Shown: positions 1 to 8,876, numbered from the stretch's first letter. The stretch: 64,000 nucleotides of DNA from Flavobacterium terrisoli (GCF_030167905.1 NZ_JARGNA010000002.1:186001-250000); one strand, 5' to 3'. The notes: generated from the sequence alone by a model not told the origin. Made by a program: numbers and translations.

Positions 1-411
1 GAAGGTATTTTAGCATCCAAACTTCCACAGGATAAATTCATTGTTGACTCTGCCGGAACAGGCAATTACCACATTGGCAAACAACCTGACCAGCGTTCCA
101 TTTTGGTCGCACAAAAAAATGGATTGGACATTACCAATCAAAGAGGCCGACAATTTTCTTCCAGGGATTTTGACGAATTCGATTATATTTTTGTGATGGA
201 CAGTTCCAATTATGACAATGTCATCGATTTAGCCAAAACAGAAGATCAAAAACAAAAGGTCGAAATGATCCTGAATTATTTATTCCCGGGCGAAAATGTT
301 GATGTTCCCGATCCGTATTACGGTTTGCAGAACGGTTTTGACATGGTGTACGAAATGCTGGATGAAACTTGCGTTATTTTGGCCAAAAAACTGATTGAAA
401 AACACCCATGA
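1..411 (+). CDS. Low-molecular-weight protein-tyrosine phosphatase (5' partial)
   Basis: The reading frame is open from base 1, so the gene starts before the window; the N-terminal CX5R phosphate loop is missing here. The visible part begins with a VDSAGTGNYHIGKQPD stretch, the classic segment after the P-loop of LMW-PTP/arsenate-reductase-fold phosphatases (SAGT...W.G..PD). It then has the FVMDSSN segment and, near base 306, a VPDPYYG motif whose Asp is the general acid in this family. These enzymes remove phosphate from protein tyrosines in the cytoplasm. The stop codon overlaps the start of the next gene (ATGA), which points to translational coupling with the methyltransferase. The internal Met at 103 is not the true start. 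Confidence 0.9.
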   Translation, partial: EGILASKLPQDKFIVDSAGTGNYHIGKQPDQRSILVAQKNGLDITNQRGRQFSSRDFDEFDYIFVMDSSNYDNVIDLAKTEDQKQKVEMILNYLFPGENVDVPDPYYGLQNGFDMVYEMLDETCVILAKKLIEKHP

Positions 412-1130
412 ATGCTATAAGTCTCAGAGGAAAACTCTATTTGATTCCGACCACTTTGGGCGAAATGAATCCGAATGATGTCTTGCCACAAACGGTAAAA
501 AGAGCTATCGACTTCCTCGACACTTATATTGTTGAAAACGAAAAAACAGCCCGTAAATTCATCAAAGCGGTGAATCCCGAAAAGGTTCAGGCTAGTTTAA
601 AATTATCCGCACTCAACAAACACACCGACGTTTCCGAACACAATGCGATGATTGCACCTTGTTTGAATGGCGTAAACGTAGGATTAATGAGTGAAGCCGG
701 TTGTCCCGGTGTGGCTGATCCCGGAGCTGTCATTGTGAAATTGGCACACGAGAAAGGCATTCAGGTTATTCCATTGGTTGGCCCATCTTCTATCCTATTG
801 GCGATGATGGCATCAGGAATGAACGGACAAAGTTTTGCATTCAACGGCTATTTGCCTATTGACAAAGGCGAAAAGAAATCGGCACTGAAAAACTTTGAGA
901 AACTGTCACACGATAAAAACCAATCCCAACTTTTTATTGAAACACCATATAGAAACAATAAGTTGTTGGAAGATATTTTGGCTACCTTACAGCCGAATAC
1001 CCATTTGTGCATTGCAACTGACATCACTTTGCCTACAGAGTATATTAAAACGCTGCGCGTAGCCGATTGGAAAAAAACAAAGGTCGACCTGTATAACAGA
1101 CCGACCATTTTTATTATTCACAAAATATAA
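408..1130 (+). CDS. SAM-dependent methyltransferase, tetrapyrrole-methylase fold (RsmI-like)
   Basis: A 240-residue protein. It opens with a beta strand LYLIPTTLGE, has a GLMSEAGCPGVADPG loop at about residues 92-106 and a PLVGPSSIL segment at 122-130. These are hallmarks of the tetrapyrrole (corrin/porphyrin) methylase fold and of RsmI, which methylates C1402 of 16S rRNA. It is shorter than E. coli RsmI (about 286 aa) and lacks its C-terminal extension, as does a common Bacteroidota subfamily usually named only 'SAM-dependent methyltransferase'. The RNA target is therefore an inference. Its start overlaps the phosphatase stop by four bases, so the two are co-translated. It converges with the gene at 1135, with only four bases between the stop codons. 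Confidence 0.85.
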   Translation: MNAISLRGKLYLIPTTLGEMNPNDVLPQTVKRAIDFLDTYIVENEKTARKFIKAVNPEKVQASLKLSALNKHTDVSEHNAMIAPCLNGVNVGLMSEAGCPGVADPGAVIVKLAHEKGIQVIPLVGPSSILLAMMASGMNGQSFAFNGYLPIDKGEKKSALKNFEKLSHDKNQSQLFIETPYRNNKLLEDILATLQPNTHLCIATDITLPTEYIKTLRVADWKKTKVDLYNRPTIFIIHKI

Positions 1131-1134
1131 TGTG

Positions 1135-1770
1135 TTATTTTACTTTGGCGTTTTTGATGGCTTTAATACCATAAGTTTCGAATCCGCCGAAATCTTTAAG
1201 GTAAGTTCTAACCGAAGTACCATATTCATCTCTACATTTTCTTTCACCTCTGGTATTCAGAAAACGTTTTACCGAACCGGTTCCGCCCAAATGTGCAGCG
1301 GCTAAAATACCTGATTCGGTAATCAAAACACCGTCAATTACCATTCCTTCGAAATCCTCAATATAGTTTCTCAACTCATATTTGTTTTTTGAAAGTAAGG
1401 CAATAAATGCTTTTTCCTGAAGTTTTGGATTGTTTAAAAATGCAGAACTATCATTAATACCGATTGATTTTAATGTCTCAACACCAAACTGATATTTACC
1501 TAAATATCCTAGAGAGTTAATTTTTTTGTATTTTCCTTGTGATTCTTTGTGTGCAATAGCATCCTTGTAGCCAATAAAATATTTTCCCTTGAATGGAACA
1601 TCCAAGCTAAAATAATTGATGTTGTTTTTTGATGGAAAGACATACAAAAGTCTCCCGTCTTGATCAACACCGAAACCGAAATTGATTTGGGAATTGTAAG
1701 GTTTAAAACCCGAGCTTATGAAAGCTACGACTAGTAGGATTGATGTGTAAAAAATTCCTTTTTTTATCAT
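1135..1770 (-). CDS. Exported lysozyme/transglycosylase-like protein
   Basis: A 211-residue protein with an N-terminal hydrophobic signal (about residues 5-21) and no lipobox. Residues 71-96 read AIAHKESQGKY then NSLGYLGKYQFG. A Glu followed by Ser-x-Gly-x-Tyr and a later GKYQFG is the pattern of soluble lytic-transglycosylase/lysozyme-like domains, so Glu76 is the likely catalytic acid. It probably acts on peptidoglycan in the periplasm. It lies at the end of a leftward run that includes mltG and dapF, which fits a wall theme, although 97 bp separate it from the DUF2279 gene. Enzyme activity is inferred from motif only; related proteins often carry non-committal names such as peptidoglycan-binding protein. 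Confidence 0.7.
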   Translation of the reverse strand: MIKKGIFYTSILLVVAFISSGFKPYNSQINFGFGVDQDGRLLYVFPSKNNINYFSLDVPFKGKYFIGYKDAIAHKESQGKYKKINSLGYLGKYQFGVETLKSIGINDSSAFLNNPKLQEKAFIALLSKNKYELRNYIEDFEGMVIDGVLITESGILAAAHLGGTGSVKRFLNTRGERKCRDEYGTSVRTYLKDFGGFETYGIKAIKNAKVK

Positions 1771-1867
1771 TAATTGTTATTTCTCAAGCGCTGTCACCGA
1801 CATGAAATTACCGGGTGCAAATATACAACTAAATTTATAAAATTGAATATCAAGTAGTTAAACTACT

Positions 1868-2779
1868 CTAAAAGTAGATTAAGTGCAACTTCGAACCGCC
1901 GCGACCCTTGATTTCAAACGTTGGAGCTGGAATCTTAATGGAATTGAAAATTGTTAAAATTGTCTTAACAAAATGGGATTTTGTTTCAATTTTCGTCAGA
2001 TCAACGTCGAGACTGAGGTAAAATTGACGAAATCTTTGTCGTTCCGGGAGCAAATCCGGGTCGGTTGATTCCCTATCGCCGGTGACCATTCCTTCCGCTC
2101 CATAACCGAAAGCAATATTCAGCCATTTTGGAATTTTGGATGTGTTGGCAAACGAATGAATATTAGCCGAAAGCCAGTACGTTTGTCCGTTGTAATCCTT
2201 GAGTATTTGTTCCTGCAAAGAACTGCCCAAAACTTCCGGTCTGGCAGAAGCATATCGTGTGGTATGAAAAGAAAATTTGGGAATGATTCGTTGTTCTTTC
2301 CACAATAATTCCTGAGAAACATATAAAGCAGTTCCGGATACATTGGCAGCAACATCTCCTAAAGACGCACCCCAATTGGCGGAATAACCATCAAAAACCT
2401 CAACGGTGGTCAGGAAAGCCAATCCTAAAGTCGAGCCATAAAGCAATTGGCTCTTTCTGCTGGAGCCAGCCCATTTTAAAGCATTGGCACCAAAACTTCC
2501 TAAATGATAGGCTGAAAAAACATGCCCTGCTTTGTCCATTTGTAGCCATTCGGCATTGTCATTGATAAAATGGAAATCGGAACGCGGATAATCGGCATAC
2601 CAAACCTGATTCAAACCAACCAAAGTAACGGCTCCGATCGTCGCTTCAGAAATGACAAGCGTTTTGAGTCGGCTTTTGTTTAAAGTATCCGAAGGTTTAA
2701 GAAAGTTTTCTATACCGTTTTGCGCTTGCAGCAAAAACGAGCAGCACAAAAACAGGATTATGTAATGCTGCCTTTTCAA
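1868..2779 (-). CDS. DUF2279 family exported protein (YfiM-like)
   Basis: A 303-residue protein with a signal peptide (hydrophobic residues 6-18, then QAQ). The region around residues 78-100 has WLQMDKAGHVFSAYHLG, the conserved Asp-Lys-x-x-His segment of DUF2279. Further hydrophobic stretches follow (LGLAFLTTVEVFDGYSANWG). The family is found across Bacteroidota and in the enterobacterial lipoprotein YfiM; its biochemical role is unknown. The gene starts three bases after the mltG stop, so the two are almost certainly co-transcribed. The C-terminal third (GYGAEGMV, then strand-like LYF at the end) could form outer-membrane-type beta strands, but this is speculative. Confidence 0.8.
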   Translation of the reverse strand: MKRQHYIILFLCCSFLLQAQNGIENFLKPSDTLNKSRLKTLVISEATIGAVTLVGLNQVWYADYPRSDFHFINDNAEWLQMDKAGHVFSAYHLGSFGANALKWAGSSRKSQLLYGSTLGLAFLTTVEVFDGYSANWGASLGDVAANVSGTALYVSQELLWKEQRIIPKFSFHTTRYASARPEVLGSSLQEQILKDYNGQTYWLSANIHSFANTSKIPKWLNIAFGYGAEGMVTGDRESTDPDLLPERQRFRQFYLSLDVDLTKIETKSHFVKTILTIFNSIKIPAPTFEIKGRGGSKLHLIYF

Positions 2780-2782
2780 CGA

Positions 2783-3811
2783 TTAACGTTTTGTTCCCTG
2801 CGCATTCAACCAATCGGCATATTTCTTGGCATTGACATCGTGTTGCGCCATGGTGGCCGCAAATTCGTGGTAACCAAATCTTTCCACACTTGCACAAAAA
2901 TAAAGGTAATCGTGCTTTTCCGGATTCAACACCGCGTCAATCGCATCCACATCGGGCATAGCGATTGGTCCGGGTGGCAAACCAAGATTTTGATAAGTAT
3001 TATAGGGTGATGCTATGAATAAATCATTGTACAAAACCCTTTTGATGATTCTTTCAAAATCATTATCTCTTAATTTCAAAGCATAAATCACGGTTGGATC
3101 TGCCTGCAATTTCATTCCGTCTTTCAGACGATTCAGATAAACACCGGCAACTGTTGGCCTTTCGCTTTTCTTTACCGTTTCTTTGTGAACAATGGAAGCC
3201 AAGGTAATCGCCTGTACCGGGGTTAAGTTTAAGTCAGCCGCTTTGGCAATTCTTTCTTTAGTCCAAAAACGATTGTACTCTTCCAACATTTTATCTCTGA
3301 ATTTTTCAGCCGAAATATTCCAATACACTTCATAGGTATTCGGCAAAAACATCGAAAACACATTCTCTTTGGTAAATCCGTTTTTCTTCAAAAAAGCAGA
3401 ATCACGGAAAGTCGCTAAAAGTTTTGTGGTATCGGGTTCAATCTGGGAACTCAAACGTTCGCATAAATCTTCCAATCTTTCCTGATTATTGAATGCCAAT
3501 TTCACGGGTACGTTTCTTCGCATGGTTGCGACCAATTGAAAGGCACTCATTCCTTTTTTTAATAAAAATCGTCCGGCTTTGACATTTTCCGGATACGAAC
3601 GAAGATTGGCAATGAATTCGAAACTGCCCATGTTTTTTACATAAGGCGAAAGGATTCGCTGCACATCTTCATATTTGGAATTGGTCGGGATTTCAACATA
3701 AACTTCCTCTTTGTCAAAATTGGTATCCGAAGTGAAAAATTTAATATACACAATCAATACTGCGATTAAACCAACAGCAACTATAATTTTTAAGATTTTA
3801 CCTTTATTCAA
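2783..3811 (-). CDS. mltG: Endolytic murein transglycosylase MltG
   Basis: A 342-residue protein with one N-terminal transmembrane helix (about residues 7-26) followed by a periplasmic YceG domain. It has the family signature ITLASIVHKET near residues 202-212, then SERPTVAGVYLNRL and LQADPTVIYAL, and a late YNTYQNLGLPPGPI. Glu211 matches the catalytic glutamate of E. coli MltG by position in the motif. The enzyme cleaves nascent glycan strands at the inner membrane and is thought to set glycan chain length. It sits between an acetyltransferase gene (19 bp upstream) and the DUF2279 gene (3 bp downstream) in a leftward operon led by dapF. Confidence 0.93.
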   Translation of the reverse strand: MNKGKILKIIVAVGLIAVLIVYIKFFTSDTNFDKEEVYVEIPTNSKYEDVQRILSPYVKNMGSFEFIANLRSYPENVKAGRFLLKKGMSAFQLVATMRRNVPVKLAFNNQERLEDLCERLSSQIEPDTTKLLATFRDSAFLKKNGFTKENVFSMFLPNTYEVYWNISAEKFRDKMLEEYNRFWTKERIAKAADLNLTPVQAITLASIVHKETVKKSERPTVAGVYLNRLKDGMKLQADPTVIYALKLRDNDFERIIKRVLYNDLFIASPYNTYQNLGLPPGPIAMPDVDAIDAVLNPEKHDYLYFCASVERFGYHEFAATMAQHDVNAKKYADWLNAQGTKR

Positions 3812-3830
3812 AACTGAGACTTTTAAAGAT

Positions 3831-4358
3831 TTATTTTTTTATTAATTGAAACAGCGCTTCGTCCTGAAAGACATTATTGATGGAAATCCAATCTTTCTTA
3901 ACGCCGATTTTTTCAAACCCAAATGTAGTAAAAAGCGCTATACTCGCTGTGTTTTGGGTTCCAATATTTGCAAACAACTGATGCAATTGCAACTGCTGAA
4001 ACGCATAATCAATAACCAAACCAAGCGCTTCTTTGCCAAAACCAGTATTTCTGTCGGTTTCATTCTGAATGATAATGCCAACTCCAGCGCGATGATTCCT
4101 AGGATCAAAATCGAACAGATCAATCAGACCAATCGCTTCAAAAGTGTCCTTTCTGCAAATGGCCAAACGCAATTGCTTGGCTTCATAAATGTCCTGATGC
4201 GCATTTTCCAAATACTGACGGATGAGGAATTTACTATAAGGCGTTTGCGTATTGCTGACTTCCCAAATATTTTCATCGTTTTCTATAGCATATATAAACG
4301 CTAAATCTTCGGGTTCAAGAGCGCGTAAGTAAATATTTTGTCCTTGAAGTGTTATCAT
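3831..4358 (-). CDS. GNAT family N-acetyltransferase (RimJ/RimL-like)
   Basis: A 175-residue single-domain protein. It begins ITLQGQNIYLRALEPEDLAFIYAIENDENIW, shows a central LAICRKDTFEAIGLIDLFDFDPRNHRAGVGI core and ends with NIGTQNTASIALFTTFGFEKIG. These are motifs C, D, A and B of the GNAT fold, closest to ribosomal-protein or spermidine acetyltransferase types. It would transfer an acetyl group from acetyl-CoA to an amine; the substrate cannot be read from the sequence. It lies 19 bp before mltG and is likely in the same transcript. A spacer with a small inverted repeat separates it from dapF. Confidence 0.85.
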   Translation of the reverse strand: MITLQGQNIYLRALEPEDLAFIYAIENDENIWEVSNTQTPYSKFLIRQYLENAHQDIYEAKQLRLAICRKDTFEAIGLIDLFDFDPRNHRAGVGIIIQNETDRNTGFGKEALGLVIDYAFQQLQLHQLFANIGTQNTASIALFTTFGFEKIGVKKDWISINNVFQDEALFQLIKK

Positions 4359-4370
4359 GATTGTTTTAAA

Positions 4371-4435
4371 TTGCCACTAATCCACGAATATTTTCTATTG
4401 ATTATTTAAATACATTCGTGCCTTCGTGCTAAAAA
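4371..4435. repeat. Short intergenic inverted repeat of CACGAAT/ATTCGTG type
   Basis: The spacer between dapF and the acetyltransferase gene holds CACGAAT at 4383-4389 and its reverse complement ATTCGTG at 4414-4420, flanked by GCCACTAAT and CCTTCGTGC. Similar 'cacgaat ... attcgtg' strings are common between genes in Bacteroidota, so this may be a degenerate copy of a dispersed element. The second half follows closely after the dapF stop codon and could fold at the 3' end of the dapF message, but there is no clean T-run. Confidence 0.35.
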
Positions 4436-5218
4436 TTATATTTCTATTTCCCCTTCAAAAACAAAGGTTGCCGGACCTTTCAGAAAAACATTGGTGTATT
4501 TATTGCCTTCTTTTACAAAGGAAACTTCGAGTTTTCCGCCTTCAACATCCAAATGAATATGATGCGCGGTAGTTTTGCCAATGGCGTGCATCGCAATCGC
4601 GGCGGCGGTTGCTCCGGTGCCACAAGACCAGGTTTCATCTTCCACACCGCGCTCGTAAGTACGCAACGCAAAATGATTTTCTGAAATTTGATTTACAAAA
4701 TTGACATTGCTTCCCGGTTTTCCATACAAATCGGAATAACGAATTTGGGCACCAACGGTTTTGACGTCATAATTTTTCAAATCATCAACCATCATTACAT
4801 GATGAGGCGAACCGGTATTGAGGAAAACATAATCGGGTTCTATTTTTACAAAATCAACTTCTTTCATGCCAAGAGACACAATTCCGTTTTCAAAAATGGA
4901 CGCATGATGCGGACCGTCAGTCGCAATGAAATCGGTGTCATCCTGAACCACATTCAGGCTTTTGGCGAAAGCCACCAAACAACGACCGCCATTACCACAC
5001 ATTGAACTTTCATTCCCATCTGAATTATAATATACCATACGGAAATCGGTTTCGCTGTCATTCTCCAGCAAAATCAATCCGTCTGCACCAATGCCAAAGC
5101 GTCGATCGCATAATTTTTCGATAAGTTCAATGTTATTTTTCGGAAAAATACCCTTGCGGTTGTCAATCATAACAAAGTCATTTCCGGTCCCCTGGTATTT
5201 GGCAAAATTAATCTTCAT
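4436..5218 (-). CDS. dapF: Diaminopimelate epimerase
   Basis: It converts LL- to meso-diaminopimelate, the precursor of lysine and of the peptidoglycan cross-link. From the chosen start (MKINFAKYQGTGNDF) the protein is 260 residues, normal for the family. The two catalytic cysteines are visible in MCGNGGRC (Cys74) and SCGTGAT (Cys199). An in-frame ATG six codons upstream (5236) was rejected because a -7 promoter element (TATCTTTG, read leftward) occupies 5236-5243, so transcription should begin after that ATG. It heads a leftward run with an acetyltransferase and mltG, consistent with cell-wall synthesis. Confidence 0.96.
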   Translation of the reverse strand: MKINFAKYQGTGNDFVMIDNRKGIFPKNNIELIEKLCDRRFGIGADGLILLENDSETDFRMVYYNSDGNESSMCGNGGRCLVAFAKSLNVVQDDTDFIATDGPHHASIFENGIVSLGMKEVDFVKIEPDYVFLNTGSPHHVMMVDDLKNYDVKTVGAQIRYSDLYGKPGSNVNFVNQISENHFALRTYERGVEDETWSCGTGATAAAIAMHAIGKTTAHHIHLDVEGGKLEVSFVKEGNKYTNVFLKGPATFVFEGEIEI

Positions 5219-5235
5219 AGCGTTGTTTACTCCCA

Positions 5236-5243
5236 CAAAGATA
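5236..5243 (-). promoter_or_regulatory. -7 promoter element of dapF
   Basis: Read leftward the site is TATCTTTG, a perfect match to the Bacteroidota -7 consensus TAnnTTTG. It lies 17 bases upstream of the dapF ATG at 5218. No good TTTG -33 box was found at the expected distance, so confidence is moderate. Confidence 0.5.
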
Positions 5244-5351
5244 GCAAAATTTAAGATTGACTTAAAAATTGTTAAACGAGCGTTAAAGGGTGTTTGAAGA
5301 AAAAATGAAAGTTTATAATTTTACTTTCAAGTAATTTAAATGTTAATGACT

Positions 5352-6743
5352 ATGAAACGATTATCAAGTTTATTTTTGGTTTCTTTATTAAGCGGCGCCA
5401 CTACACTTGGTGCTTACAAATTATTTTTCGACGGAAGCAACAACCGTGATTCGATTGTAACGATGGCTTCCAATAACAACAACAGAACAGTCGGCTTGTC
5501 AGGTGAAGCCGTTGATTTTACCGAAGCCGCAGCCAATGCCGTTCACACCGTTGTTCACGTAAAGAATGTCTCGGTCAGAACGGTTTCCAATCCGATTATG
5601 GAATTCTTCTATGGACAGCGCGGTGGCCAGCAACAGGAACAAATTGGAACCGGTTCGGGTGTGATTATTTCTGAAGATGGTTATATCGTGACTAACAACC
5701 ACGTGATTGCCGGCGCGAACGAATTGGAAGTAACCTTAAACAATAACAAATCATACAAGGCAAAACTCATCGGAACCGATTCTAAAATGGATATCGCTTT
5801 GCTAAAAATCAATGCCGATGAGAAATTACCGTATTCTTCTTTTGCCGATTCAGATCAGGTGAAAGTGGGCGAATGGGTTTTGGCGGTTGGAAATCCATAC
5901 AATTTAAATTCGACGGTTACAGCCGGAATTGTTTCGGCTAAAGCCCGAAATTTAGACAGTGCTAACGGCATTCAGTCGTTCATTCAAACCGATGCTGCCG
6001 TAAATCCCGGGAACAGTGGCGGTGCATTGGTCAATACCCGCGGCGAATTGATTGGAATCAATACGATGATTTCATCGCCTACAGGAAGTTATGCCGGTTA
6101 TTCTTTTGCGGTTCCGTCTAATATTACCCGTAAAATCATTGAAGACATTATGGAATTTGGCGGTGTGCAACGTGGCATTTTGGGTGTTGAAGGTTCGGAA
6201 TTGAACAGCAGAGCTTCAAAAGAATTTGGCATTAATGACACCGAAGGTTTCTATATTAATAAGGTAACCAAAAATTCCGGCGCTGAAAAAGCAGGTTTGA
6301 GAAATGGCGATATCATCAAAAAACTCGACAATCAAAAAATCAGTTCGTTTGCCGAATTGACCGGTTATATCAATACCAAAAGACCAAATGACAAAGTTCA
6401 GGTAACTTACACCAGAGATGGTGAGACCAAAATGGCTTCGGTGACTTTGATTAAAAACGACCTCTTCACCACTGAATTCAAAGGATTGGAATTGGAAGAC
6501 ATTGATGCTTCCGACAAAAAGAAATACAGAATTGATTATGGGGTTCGCATCAAAGAAGTGAACAGCGAAAATTTGGCGCCTTATGCAGACCAGCTAAAAG
6601 GAAATATCATCTTATCTGTAGATAATATCAAAGCCACGGATGTCGAATCGGTATCCCGATTTTTAAACAAAAAAGACCCAAATCAAAGTGTCAGCATTCA
6701 AATGATCAACAGAATGGGACAAGTGATTCAGATTATTATATAA
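5352..6743 (+). CDS. HtrA/DegP-family periplasmic serine protease (Do)
   Basis: Quality-control protease and chaperone of the periplasm. From MKRLSSLFLVS the protein has 463 residues, with an N-terminal signal or anchor helix (about residues 4-20). The catalytic triad is visible: His117 in NNHVIAG, Asp147 in MDIALLKI and Ser222 in NPGNSGGAL. A PDZ domain follows at about residues 265-350 (GILGVEGSEL, GAEKAGLRNGDII). A second, more divergent PDZ occupies the C-terminus, ending in hydrophobic QVIQIII. Two in-frame ATGs lie 12 and 6 bases upstream; the chosen one starts just before the positively charged signal region. It stands alone and is closed by a strong terminator at 6765. Confidence 0.93.
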   Translation: MKRLSSLFLVSLLSGATTLGAYKLFFDGSNNRDSIVTMASNNNNRTVGLSGEAVDFTEAAANAVHTVVHVKNVSVRTVSNPIMEFFYGQRGGQQQEQIGTGSGVIISEDGYIVTNNHVIAGANELEVTLNNNKSYKAKLIGTDSKMDIALLKINADEKLPYSSFADSDQVKVGEWVLAVGNPYNLNSTVTAGIVSAKARNLDSANGIQSFIQTDAAVNPGNSGGALVNTRGELIGINTMISSPTGSYAGYSFAVPSNITRKIIEDIMEFGGVQRGILGVEGSELNSRASKEFGINDTEGFYINKVTKNSGAEKAGLRNGDIIKKLDNQKISSFAELTGYINTKRPNDKVQVTYTRDGETKMASVTLIKNDLFTTEFKGLELEDIDASDKKKYRIDYGVRIKEVNSENLAPYADQLKGNIILSVDNIKATDVESVSRFLNKKDPNQSVSIQMINRMGQVIQIII

Positions 6744-6764
6744 ATTCATCTTACTTATTTTTCT

Positions 6765-6797
6765 AAAAGCCAACCTATAAAAGGGTTGGCTTTTTTT
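6765..6797 (+). terminator. Rho-independent terminator of the HtrA gene
   Basis: AAAAGCCAACC pairs with GGTTGGCTTTT around a short A/T loop, and the right arm runs into a T-tract. It begins 22 bases after the stop codon. Confidence 0.9.
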
Positions 6798-6820
6798 ATT
6801 GTTAAATAATTACGAAATCG

Positions 6821-6852
6821 TTTTCGTGCAACACTTCTATTTTATACTTTTG
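6821..6852 (+). promoter_or_regulatory. Promoter of the GAPDH gene
   Basis: A -7 element TACTTTTG (6845-6852) matches TAnnTTTG exactly. A partial -33 box TTTTCG (6821-6826) lies 18 bases upstream. The start codon is 45 bases downstream of the -7 box. Confidence 0.6.
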
Positions 6853-6897
6853 CGCCAAATTTAAATTTTCAACACAAACTAAACTCTTTTCTTTTTT

Positions 6898-8346
6898 ATG
6901 AACAGTAATACTTTATACGAGAAGGAATTATCATTTCAGGCCGACAGACGAAAGGCTGGCGTAGAATTCATCAAGATTATCAGCGACTTATGGTATGATA
7001 AATCTATCGAATTGGTACTTTTCAGAAACCAATTGATCGACAGAAATGTGAGCGACATCATCAATTTGCATGAATACGCCGGTGAATTTGTTCAGAAACC
7101 AATCAATGTTTTTGATTCAGTAGAAATTGCCAGAGCCATTCTTAATTTAGACTTGCCACCAGCTCGTATTGACATTGGAAAACTGACTTACGAATACCAT
7201 TTAGAAGACAACAAATACCACGATGCCAGAGCATTTGTGATTGACAAGTTGAAAAATGCGAGAGAATTTCAAAACATCAAACCAAAAGATGTGGTTTTAT
7301 ATGGTTTTGGTCGTATCGGTCGTTTGTTAGCGCGTGAAATGATGAGCAAAATAGGGAAAGGACAACAGCTGCGTCTACGCGCTATTGTGACCCGTGATAG
7401 AAACGATGCTTCATCTTTAGAAAAAAGAGCTTCGTTGTTGCGTTATGATTCAGTTCACGGTGATTTCGAAGGTTCAGTTCAGGCAGATGTTGAAAATAAT
7501 GCTTTGATTATTAACGGAACTACGGTTCACATCATCACGGCTGCTTCTCCGGAAGAAATTGATTATACACAATACGGCATTGAAGATGCCTTACTAATAG
7601 ACAATACCGGTGCTTTCACTACGGAAGAAGCCTTGAAACGCCATTTGGTTTCGAAAGGTGTTGAAAAAGTATTATTAACCGCGCCAGGAAAAGGTGTTCC
7701 AAACATCGTTTACGGAGTTAACCACAACGATCATAACCCTGAAACTGTAGATATTTTCTCCGCAGCTTCTTGTACTACGAATGCGATTACGCCAATACTA
7801 CAAGCGGTTGAAGAAACACTTGGAGTGGTAAAAGGACATTTGGAAACCATTCACGCTTATACCAATGACCAAAACTTGGTAGACAACATGCACAAAAAAT
7901 ACCGTCGTGGCCGTGCTGCTGCCTTGAACATGGTAATCACTGAAACCGGTGCGGGAAGTGCCGTGGCCAAAGCATTACCAAGCTTAGCCGGAAAATTGAC
8001 TTCCAATGCGATTCGTGTTCCTGTTCCAAATGGCTCATTAGTAGTATTGAATTTGGAAGTTGGAAAAGAAACTTCAGTTGAAGAAGTGAATAACATCATG
8101 AAAAAATACGCTTTAGAAGGCGAATTGGTAGAGCAAATCAAATATTCATTGAATAACGAATTGGTTTCTTCTGATATTGTTGGTACTTCTGCTCCATCGA
8201 TTTTCGACAGTAACGCTACAATTGTATCCGGTGACGGAAAAAATATAGTACTATATGTTTGGTATGACAACGAGTACGGCTACAGCCATCAGGTAATTCG
8301 TTTGGCCAAATATATTGCCAAAGTAAGACGCTATACTTATTATTAA
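6898..8346 (+). CDS. Glyceraldehyde-3-phosphate dehydrogenase, long form
   Basis: Oxidises glyceraldehyde-3-phosphate to 1,3-bisphosphoglycerate with NAD(P) in central carbon metabolism. The catalytic core is clear: a Rossmann motif GFGRIGR at residues 136-142, the active-site SCTTNAITP with Cys292, and WYDNEYGYSHQV near the C-terminus. At 482 residues it is about 145 longer than the usual 335-aa enzyme, because roughly 130 residues precede the Rossmann strand. A long GAPDH class of this size exists in Bacteroidota and some gammaproteobacteria. Whether it favours glycolysis or gluconeogenesis, and NAD or NADP, cannot be told here. It has its own promoter and terminator. Confidence 0.93.
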   Translation: MNSNTLYEKELSFQADRRKAGVEFIKIISDLWYDKSIELVLFRNQLIDRNVSDIINLHEYAGEFVQKPINVFDSVEIARAILNLDLPPARIDIGKLTYEYHLEDNKYHDARAFVIDKLKNAREFQNIKPKDVVLYGFGRIGRLLAREMMSKIGKGQQLRLRAIVTRDRNDASSLEKRASLLRYDSVHGDFEGSVQADVENNALIINGTTVHIITAASPEEIDYTQYGIEDALLIDNTGAFTTEEALKRHLVSKGVEKVLLTAPGKGVPNIVYGVNHNDHNPETVDIFSAASCTTNAITPILQAVEETLGVVKGHLETIHAYTNDQNLVDNMHKKYRRGRAAALNMVITETGAGSAVAKALPSLAGKLTSNAIRVPVPNGSLVVLNLEVGKETSVEEVNNIMKKYALEGELVEQIKYSLNNELVSSDIVGTSAPSIFDSNATIVSGDGKNIVLYVWYDNEYGYSHQVIRLAKYIAKVRRYTYY

Positions 8347-8362
8347 TAGTTTATTAATTCGC

Positions 8363-8403
8363 AAAAAAAGCCGTTTAATTTTCCTAATTAAGCGGCTTTT
8401 TTG
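8363..8403 (+). terminator. Rho-independent terminator of the GAPDH gene
   Basis: AAAAGCCG followed by TTTAATT pairs with AATTAAGCGGCTTTT (one G-T wobble), with a T-run at the end. It starts 17 bases after the stop codon. Confidence 0.9.
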
Positions 8404-8501
8404 TTGTTTTCAACACTTTTTTGTTAATAAGTGTCGTGCGTATTAAAATAATTACTATTTTTCGCCTGTCAAAAAAACAATGCCCCTATAATCAAACATT
8501 T

Positions 8502-8876
8502 ATGAAGAAAACAATTTTTAGTCTACTAATCATGACTTGTTTTGCCTTTTCAGATAATGAAGAGCCAAAAGTAACTACCTACAGTTACGGTCACAACGGA
8601 ATGGAGTACGTTGCGAAAAACAAAAACGGAACTGTTATCATCAGTACGTTTAATTCCAAAATGACAATTCGTCAAGAAATTGCAACCAAAATTTACCGCA
8701 TGTACTTAGATCAGAAATTACAAAGCGATCAGAAAGTAACGGTTTTTGGTGATGAAGCGGATGTTACCGGGAGGTGTGTCATCAGGAAAAAGGACAATCT
8801 GACTGCTGTAGATTTTTATTATGAAACGGTAAGTTGGTGTTCAGGGAAAAAAGAAATTTACAAAAAGAACATTTAA
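8502..8876 (+). CDS. Small exported protein of unknown function
   Basis: A 124-residue protein starting MKKTIFSLLIMTCFAFSDNEEP, a signal peptide with a short hydrophobic core. The mature part (about 105 aa) is polar and Lys-rich, with beta-strand-like alternation (TYSYGHNGMEYVAK, TVIISTF). Two cysteines near the C-terminus (GRCVIRK and SWCSGKK) could form a disulphide in the periplasm. An in-frame start 81 bases upstream at 8421 was rejected because it would bury the signal peptide inside the protein. No family is recognised. It stands between two terminators, so it is probably a single-gene unit. Confidence 0.65.
   Translation: MKKTIFSLLIMTCFAFSDNEEPKVTTYSYGHNGMEYVAKNKNGTVIISTFNSKMTIRQEIATKIYRMYLDQKLQSDQKVTVFGDEADVTGRCVIRKKDNLTAVDFYYETVSWCSGKKEIYKKNI

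Noticed and set aside
3846..4304. A 152-codon open frame antisense to the acetyltransferase gene
   Set aside because: The GNAT motifs on the other strand are clear, and this frame has no promoter or family features.
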